11,050 nt of DNA. Source: JBJKPP01 sp046706145. GTDB taxonomy: Bacteria > Bacteroidota > Ignavibacteria > Ignavibacteriales > Ignavibacteriaceae. Below the pieces are notes generated by a model, which saw only the letters and a list, made by a program, of their open reading frames with translations, was not told the origin of the DNA and searched no databases. Position 1 is the stretch's first letter, and each line of letters starts with the position of its first letter. The position numbers and the translations under genes were made by a program. The stretch is from the NCBI GenBank assembly GCA_046706145.1, contig JBJKPP010000135.1, positions 1 through 11,050 on the forward strand, read 5' to 3'. Positions 6,496 through 11,050 of the stretch are shown one piece after another.

Positions 6496-7067
6496 ATATC
6501 TTAGATATAATTCTACTTGTTATTATTCTGATTGGCTTTATACTTGGATATAAAGACGGATTCGTAAGAAAGCTAATCGGGTTGATCGGATTTGCTGCAG
6601 CAATCTTTTTTTCAATTAGATTTTCTGTAGCAGGGGGCAAACTAGTTGAATCAATAACCGGAATAGAGTTCTACCTTTCAAGGATTATTGCGGGCTTCCT
6701 AATCTTCCTGGTGATTATGATAATTACTTCGGTATTGAAACGACTTATCCATCCATTTGATAAAGTCAATAATTTTGTAAATCAGCTGCTTGGTGGATTC
6801 TTTGGAACAATCCAAATTATTTTCTTCCTTAGTGCAGTTCTTTTCTTGTTAAATATTTTTAACTTACCTAGCAAGAATCAAATTGAAGGCTCACTTTTAT
6901 ACAATGATATTTATTTGGTGATTCCCATAACTATAAAATATATAGATAATTACGCCCCGCAGTCAAAGCAACTTATACAGAAATATTTTAGTAAGGGAGA
7001 TTCTTTACTGATGCAGGATTCCTCTGCCCGTCACATGCGCCAAAAGGCTAAAAAAGATTCTAATTAA
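6492..7067 (+). CDS. cvpA: CvpA family membrane protein
   Basis: This 191-residue inner-membrane protein has about four hydrophobic segments (roughly 3-20, 28-48, 63-82 and 98-122). The family signature GYKDGFVRKLIGLIGF follows the first one. The polar C-terminal tail of about 60 residues is probably cytoplasmic. E. coli CvpA is needed for colicin V production and its homologues affect envelope stress, but the molecular role is not known. Translation starts at TTG (6492-6494), which overlaps the yqeY stop as TTGA. No ATG is available until about residue 75, inside the membrane region, and no good SD is seen, so initiation is probably coupled to yqeY. cvpA next to mutS2 is a recurring arrangement in several phyla. 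Confidence 0.87.
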   Translation: MNILDIILLVIILIGFILGYKDGFVRKLIGLIGFAAAIFFSIRFSVAGGKLVESITGIEFYLSRIIAGFLIFLVIMIITSVLKRLIHPFDKVNNFVNQLLGGFFGTIQIIFFLSAVLFLLNIFNLPSKNQIEGSLLYNDIYLVIPITIKYIDNYAPQSKQLIQKYFSKGDSLLMQDSSARHMRQKAKKDSN

Positions 7068-7073
7068 TGGGTT

Positions 7074-9416
7074 ATGATAGTTAAGAAAGATGTTTTTGAG
7101 AAGTTAGAATACCAGAAGGTACTCCAGTATATTTCAAAATACTGCTCAACTGAAAAAGGCAGGGAAGAACTACTCAATCAACTGCCTTATGATGATCCGG
7201 AAAAAATCAAAAAAGAAGGTTCTTTCTTAGAAGATGCAAGAAATCTTTTAATCCAAAATAGACCGCCTCAGCTAGGAGCAATTTCTGATATTTCGAGTGA
7301 CCTATATAAATGTAAAATTGAAGGCACTGTTCTTAACCGAGATAGAATTCTCCAAATTATGCAGCTTTCGGTTGAATCAAGGAATTTTTTCAATTATCTG
7401 AAAAACAATTCTAAGACATCGCCGAATATTTTCAATGCATTCAGAGAGCAATTTTTCTTTGACAAGATTTTGGAACATCATATTAAAAATGTCTTTAATG
7501 AAAATGGCGAAATAAAAGATTCAGCGAGCGCTAAATTGGCAGGAATTAGGAAACAAATAAATTCGACAAGAGATGATTTATTAAAGTCAGTCAAAAGAAT
7601 TGAGAATAGGTTAAAAGAAAAAGACTTCGTCCAGGAAGATTATCTTACTTTAAGAGACGGCAGAATTGTTATCCCAATTAAGGCAGAACATAAAAGACAC
7701 ATAAAAGGGTTTATACACTCAGAATCTTCTACAGGGCAAACAGTTTACATTGAACCGGAAGAAACCCTTGAGCTTAATAATGAAATTGTTTCTCTCTTTT
7801 TTTCGGAGAAAAGAGAAGAAGAAAGAATTTTACGAGAGTTGACGAAAAAAATTGGGGAATCTGCAGACGACTTGCTTAGAACATTTCACACTCTTACAAA
7901 TTTAGATGTTGTTTTTGCAAAAGCAAGCTACGCAATCGAAATCATTGGTGTTTTCCCTGAAATAGACAACCAAAAACCTTTTAAGCTAATTGAAGCAAGA
8001 CACCCGATTATATTAAGAAAATCAGGCAGAGACAAAACTGTCCCTTTGAATATTACAATTGATGAAGATAAAGTAATATTAATCACCGGCCCGAATGCCG
8101 GTGGAAAAACAGTCGTACTAAAAACTATTGGATTGCTCGCACTTTTGGTAAACGCGTGCATTCCCATTCCTGTAGATCCGGATTCTAATTTTCACTTTTA
8201 CAAAAAGTTGTTTATGGATTTAGGCGATAATCAATCACTGGAAGAAAACCTTTCTACTTTTAGTTCACACTTATCTAATATCAATGAGATTATAGAAGGA
8301 GCAAATGCAGACTCGCTTGTTTTAATAGATGAAATAGGAACAGGTACAGACCCAAACGAAGGAGTAGCTATTGCTAATGCAGTGTTAATTGAATTGCAGA
8401 AAAAGAAATCTACAGTTTTGGCAACGACGCACTATGGCACACTTAAGCTTGCCATAAGTGGATTAAAGGGATTCCAAAATTCAGCTATGGAATTTGATAC
8501 TCAAAATTTGGAACCAACGTATAAATTTAATCAAGGCGTGCCTGGCTCCAGCTATGCCTTCGAAATAGCAAAAAGAATTGGACTCGATGACAAAGTACTG
8601 AAAACGGCAAGAGAATTTCTGGATGTTGATAAGCATAAAATAGAAGAATTTCTTGTTAACATTGAAAAGAAATCACAAGAATTGGAAACAAAGTTAAAGA
8701 GATTAGAGATTGAAAATGTAAGATTAAGCGGATTGTCTAACCTTTATAGTCAAAACGTCGAAAAGCTAGAGAAAGAAAAAAAGGAAATATTAAAACGTGC
8801 AAAAGTTCAGGCTGAAGAGTATATTGCAAATATCAATAAACGGGTTGAAAGTGTAATTAAAAATATTAGAGAATCGAATGCTGAAAGCAAAGTAATTAAA
8901 GAATCAAAAAAGATTATTAAAGAAATGATTGAAGAAAACAAGAGTTTAATTCCTCAGGATGAAGATGTAGATACGAATTTTAAAGTTGGTGATATTGTAA
9001 AATTAAAGGATACAAGTACAATTGGAAAAATTATAGAAATTACGAAGGATAAGAAAGAAGCCGCTTTGAATGTTGGAAATATTAAAATGAAAGTTAAAGT
9101 TCAGCAGTTATCTCATTCTAAAGAGAAAATGGCTGAAGTCCAAAATAGAGATTTTGATTATGATGCTCCGAAAATAGATTACAGACTCGACATCCGCGGC
9201 AAGTTACCTTCCGATTCGGAATATGAAGTCGTAAAATTTATTGATGATGCATATTCAAATGGAATGGAACGGGTTGAAATATTACACGGTAAAGGCAGCG
9301 GAGTTCTCAAAAAATTAGTCGGTGAAATTCTTAAGAAACATGAAGCAGTAAAGAGCTTTTATTTTGCCCCCATTGAATTTGGTGGTGAAGGAATAACAAT
9401 AGTAGAACTGAAATAG
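7074..9416 (+). CDS. mutS2: Endonuclease MutS2 / ribosome-rescue ATPase with Smr domain
   Basis: This 780-residue protein has the full MutS2 layout. Residues 1 to about 300 are the MutS core and lever region without the mismatch-binding domain. The ABC-type ATPase follows, with Walker A GPNAGGKT (339-346), Walker B ending in D419-E420, and the switch His in TTHYG (H453). A long Lys/Glu-rich coiled coil spans about 520-625, then a small KOW-like barrel from about F636. The C-terminal Smr domain has LDIRG (705-709) and HGKGSG (738-743). MutS2 does not repair mismatches. It suppresses homologous recombination in some species, and in Bacillus it splits collided ribosomes. Smr domains may cleave nucleic acid. 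All key motifs are present, so it looks functional. It starts 6 nt after cvpA without a strong SD. Confidence 0.96.
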   Translation: MIVKKDVFEKLEYQKVLQYISKYCSTEKGREELLNQLPYDDPEKIKKEGSFLEDARNLLIQNRPPQLGAISDISSDLYKCKIEGTVLNRDRILQIMQLSVESRNFFNYLKNNSKTSPNIFNAFREQFFFDKILEHHIKNVFNENGEIKDSASAKLAGIRKQINSTRDDLLKSVKRIENRLKEKDFVQEDYLTLRDGRIVIPIKAEHKRHIKGFIHSESSTGQTVYIEPEETLELNNEIVSLFFSEKREEERILRELTKKIGESADDLLRTFHTLTNLDVVFAKASYAIEIIGVFPEIDNQKPFKLIEARHPIILRKSGRDKTVPLNITIDEDKVILITGPNAGGKTVVLKTIGLLALLVNACIPIPVDPDSNFHFYKKLFMDLGDNQSLEENLSTFSSHLSNINEIIEGANADSLVLIDEIGTGTDPNEGVAIANAVLIELQKKKSTVLATTHYGTLKLAISGLKGFQNSAMEFDTQNLEPTYKFNQGVPGSSYAFEIAKRIGLDDKVLKTAREFLDVDKHKIEEFLVNIEKKSQELETKLKRLEIENVRLSGLSNLYSQNVEKLEKEKKEILKRAKVQAEEYIANINKRVESVIKNIRESNAESKVIKESKKIIKEMIEENKSLIPQDEDVDTNFKVGDIVKLKDTSTIGKIIEITKDKKEAALNVGNIKMKVKVQQLSHSKEKMAEVQNRDFDYDAPKIDYRLDIRGKLPSDSEYEVVKFIDDAYSNGMERVEILHGKGSGVLKKLVGEILKKHEAVKSFYFAPIEFGGEGITIVELK

Positions 9417-9433
9417 CCAAAATAAAATATGTG

Positions 9434-9454
9434 AGAAATTAACGGTAAATTTCT
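9434..9454. repeat. Small inverted repeat after mutS2
   Basis: AGAAATT (9434-9440) is the exact reverse complement of AATTTCT (9448-9454), with a 7-nt loop between. It begins 17 nt after the mutS2 stop. It is AT-rich and has no T-run, so it is at best a weak terminator or mRNA 3' end structure. Confidence 0.4.
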
Positions 9455-9456
9455 GA

Positions 9457-9506
9457 ATTATCGGATTGACGAATTCGCGAATTCGGTTATTCGCAAATTC
9501 GATAAT
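9457..9506. repeat. Palindrome and direct-repeat block upstream of the biotin carboxylase gene
   Basis: The core is a perfect 16-bp palindrome at 9470-9485, CGAATTCGCGAATTCG. Its ATTCGCGAATTCG (9473-9485) is repeated 16 bp later as ATTCGCAAATTCG (9489-9501) with one difference. The hexamer AATTCG thus occurs three times. The whole block is framed by ATTATCG (9457-9463) and its reverse complement CGATAAT (9500-9506). It ends 31 nt before the ATG at 9538. It could be an operator for a dimeric regulator of the carboxylase operon or a dispersed intergenic repeat; sequence alone does not decide. Confidence 0.6.
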
Positions 9507-9537
9507 TTATTTGTAGAGGATTGAGACAGGTTAATAG

Positions 9538-11034
9538 ATGTTTAAAAAGATATTAATTGCGAATAGGGGCGAAATTGCGGTAAGAATTATCAGAACATGC
9601 CGCGAGCTTGGAATAAGATGTGCTGCAATATACACAGACGCAGACATTAAGACATTACACACCAGACTTGCAGACGAAGCACATTATATCGGGAAACCTG
9701 TTGCTTCGGAATCTTATCTTAATATGGAGAAAATAGTTAACCTCGCAAAAAAAATCGGCGCGGATGCAATTCATCCGGGCTACGGATTTTTATCAGAGAA
9801 TTCGAAGTTTATAGAATTAGTAGAAAAATCCGGGATAACTTTTATCGGGCCGTCTTCAAAATCTGTTGAGATGATGGGTAGTAAAATCGCAGCAAGAGAA
9901 CTGATGGTTAAAAACAAGGTGCCTGTTGTTCCCGGAACTACCAAGCCGATTTTGTCTCTGGATGTAGGAAAAAATGTAGCCAAGGAAGTTGGTTATCCAA
10001 TATTGTTAAAAGCTTCCGCTGGCGGCGGTGGAAAAGGAATGAGACAAATATCTTCGGAAGCAGAATTTGAATCGGCATTTGATGCGACAAGGCGGGAAGC
10101 TTTTAAAGCTTTTGGAGATGATTCGGTATATATAGAAAAATTCATCGAAAACCCGCGTCATATAGAAGTTCAAATTATTGCTGATAAACATGGAAATTAC
10201 GCACACCTTTTTGAAAGAGAATGTTCAGTCCAAAGGAGACACCAAAAAGTTATTGAAGAATCGCCTTCGTCCTTTGTAGATGATGAAACAAGAAAGAGAT
10301 TGACGGAAGCCGCTTTAAATGCTGCAAAAGCATGCGGTTATTATAACGCCGGAACAGTTGAATGTTTAATGGACAAAAACAAAGAATTCTATTTCCTGGA
10401 AATGAATACAAGAATTCAGGTAGAACATCCGGTTACAGAAATGATTACCGGGATAGATATTGTCCGGGAACAGATTTCTATTGCCGCGGGTAATAAACTA
10501 TCATTTAAGCAGAATGATTTGGCAATTAAAGGCCATGCAATTGAGTGCAGAGTGTATGCGGAAGACCCTGCAAACAATTATTTACCTTCAACCGGAAAAA
10601 TGTATTATTATAAAGAACCGTCTGGTCCCGGGATTAGAGTTGATTCCGGATTTTCGATGGGCTCCGAAATAACTGTTAATTATGACCCGCTAATTTCCAA
10701 GTTTATTTGTTGGGCAAATGATAGAAACCACGCTATACTAAAAATTCTTAAGGGACTGGAAGAATATCAAGTAGCCGGAGTTATAACAAATATTTCTTTT
10801 CTGAAGAAAATATTGATGAACAATGATTTTCAGGAAGGGAATTATGATATCAACTTTCTTCAAAAAACCGACTTTAAAAACGATGGAAAAAATAATTCCG
10901 ACCAAAGCATTGATGATTTAGAGAATGCTGTGGCAGCGATTGTTTCAATTTTAAAAACTAATTCCAACAATAACACTAACCACCGAAATAAAGTAAGCCA
11001 GCATAATTTTTGGGCTTCCCAGAGCGATGAATAA
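9538..11034 (+). CDS. Biotin carboxylase subunit of an acyl-CoA (or pyruvate) carboxylase
   Basis: This 498-residue ATP-grasp enzyme carboxylates a biotin carrier using ATP and bicarbonate. The N-terminal domain begins with KKILIANRGEIAVRI. The Gly-rich loop GGGGKGM is at 162-168. E288, N290 and R292 lie in EMNTRIQVEHPVTEM, and R338 in ECRVYAEDP, at the same numbers as the E. coli AccC catalytic residues. It runs about 50 residues past AccC (449). The region EEYQVAGVITNISFLKKIL resembles propionyl-CoA, methylcrotonyl-CoA or pyruvate carboxylase-type subunits more than fatty-acid AccC. The tail is rich in Asn and Ser and ends HNFWASQSDE. The next gene starts inside its last codons and probably encodes the carrier. 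The acceptor substrate is set by a carboxyltransferase outside the window, so no gene symbol is given. Confidence 0.9.
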   Translation: MFKKILIANRGEIAVRIIRTCRELGIRCAAIYTDADIKTLHTRLADEAHYIGKPVASESYLNMEKIVNLAKKIGADAIHPGYGFLSENSKFIELVEKSGITFIGPSSKSVEMMGSKIAARELMVKNKVPVVPGTTKPILSLDVGKNVAKEVGYPILLKASAGGGGKGMRQISSEAEFESAFDATRREAFKAFGDDSVYIEKFIENPRHIEVQIIADKHGNYAHLFERECSVQRRHQKVIEESPSSFVDDETRKRLTEAALNAAKACGYYNAGTVECLMDKNKEFYFLEMNTRIQVEHPVTEMITGIDIVREQISIAAGNKLSFKQNDLAIKGHAIECRVYAEDPANNYLPSTGKMYYYKEPSGPGIRVDSGFSMGSEITVNYDPLISKFICWANDRNHAILKILKGLEEYQVAGVITNISFLKKILMNNDFQEGNYDINFLQKTDFKNDGKNNSDQSIDDLENAVAAIVSILKTNSNNNTNHRNKVSQHNFWASQSDE

Positions 11035-11050
11035 ATACGTAATTAAAATA
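11027..11050 (+). CDS. Start of the next gene, probably a biotin carrier protein (partial)
   Basis: An ATG at 11027 lies in a different frame inside the last codons of the biotin carboxylase gene and stays open to the window edge, giving MNKYVIKI. Biotin/lipoyl-attachment proteins that accompany acyl-CoA carboxylases often begin with such a short basic first strand and follow the carboxylase with an overlap. AGAG at 11021-11024 is a poor ribosome site, so coupling to the upstream gene is likely. Eight residues cannot prove the identity; this rests mainly on context. Confidence 0.4.

Larger units (their letters stand above)
9417..9537. other. Intergenic spacer between mutS2 and the biotin carboxylase gene
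   Basis: This 121-nt spacer contains a small hairpin, a larger palindromic repeat block and a weak ribosome site (CAGG, ending 7 nt before the ATG at 9538). AGAGGA at 9514-9519 is too far upstream to serve that ATG well. I found no promoter with good spacing: TTGACG at 9466-9471 has no -10 box 16-18 nt downstream. No T-run terminator follows mutS2. Confidence 0.55.

Noticed and set aside
9466..9471. TTGACG as a -35 box for the biotin carboxylase gene
   Set aside because: The sequence 16-18 nt downstream is ATTCGC, which is not a -10 box; GATAAT at 9501-9506 is far too distant.
10460..10672. Second + strand open frame inside the biotin carboxylase gene
   Set aside because: It is a shadow frame of a conserved ATP-grasp region, with no ribosome site or recognisable product.

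Overview
The window is AT-rich bacterial chromosome with all recognisable genes on the + strand. It contains nine complete genes plus a fragment of a gene at each end. The best guess for the source is a member of the Bacteroidota/Ignavibacteriota/Chlorobi assemblage, perhaps Ignavibacteria-like. Reasons are the exbB-exbD-exbD arrangement, the yqeY-cvpA-mutS2 run and an outer-membrane barrel terminus ending in Phe. Several genes have clear Shine-Dalgarno sequences, and one promoter is close to the sigma70 consensus. Both argue against typical Bacteroidia, which usually lack strong SDs and use a -33/-7 promoter. This placement is inference; no marker gene fixes it.

Region 1 (1-579): the last 29 codons of an outer-membrane beta-barrel protein, probably TonB-dependent receptor-like, end at base 90. 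A terminator-like hairpin follows. Next comes a gene-free stretch with a cluster of hairpins, competing inverted repeats and a G-quadruplex-type G-run motif (201-364), and then the AT-rich upstream region of kup.

Region 2 (580-4141): three tightly packed genes: a Kup-type K+ transporter, an exported endonuclease/exonuclease/phosphatase-fold protein overlapping it by 4 nt, and a short-chain dehydrogenase resembling quinonoid dihydropteridine reductase 2 nt further on.

Region 3 (4142-6023): a near-consensus promoter (TTGACT-17-TATAGT), a roughly 70-nt leader with GGAGG, and the proton-channel operon exbB-exbD-exbD, closed by a strong intrinsic terminator. These proteins would use the proton-motive force to drive an outer-membrane or envelope process. 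No tonB or tolB/pal is in the window.

Region 4 (6024-9416): yqeY, cvpA (TTG start, 4-nt overlap) and mutS2 (6-nt gap), a likely housekeeping operon for translation/tRNA-linked, membrane and ribosome/DNA-quality functions.

Region 5 (9417-11050): a 121-nt spacer with a hairpin and a palindrome/direct-repeat cluster of AATTCG units. After it come a biotin carboxylase subunit of the acyl-CoA/pyruvate carboxylase type and the first 8 codons of an overlapping gene, probably its biotin carrier partner.

No mobile element, CRISPR array, tRNA or rRNA was seen. The coding content is mostly conserved and ordinary. The most unusual material is non-coding (201-364 and 9434-9506), along with the dihydropteridine-reductase-like SDR in the kup operon.
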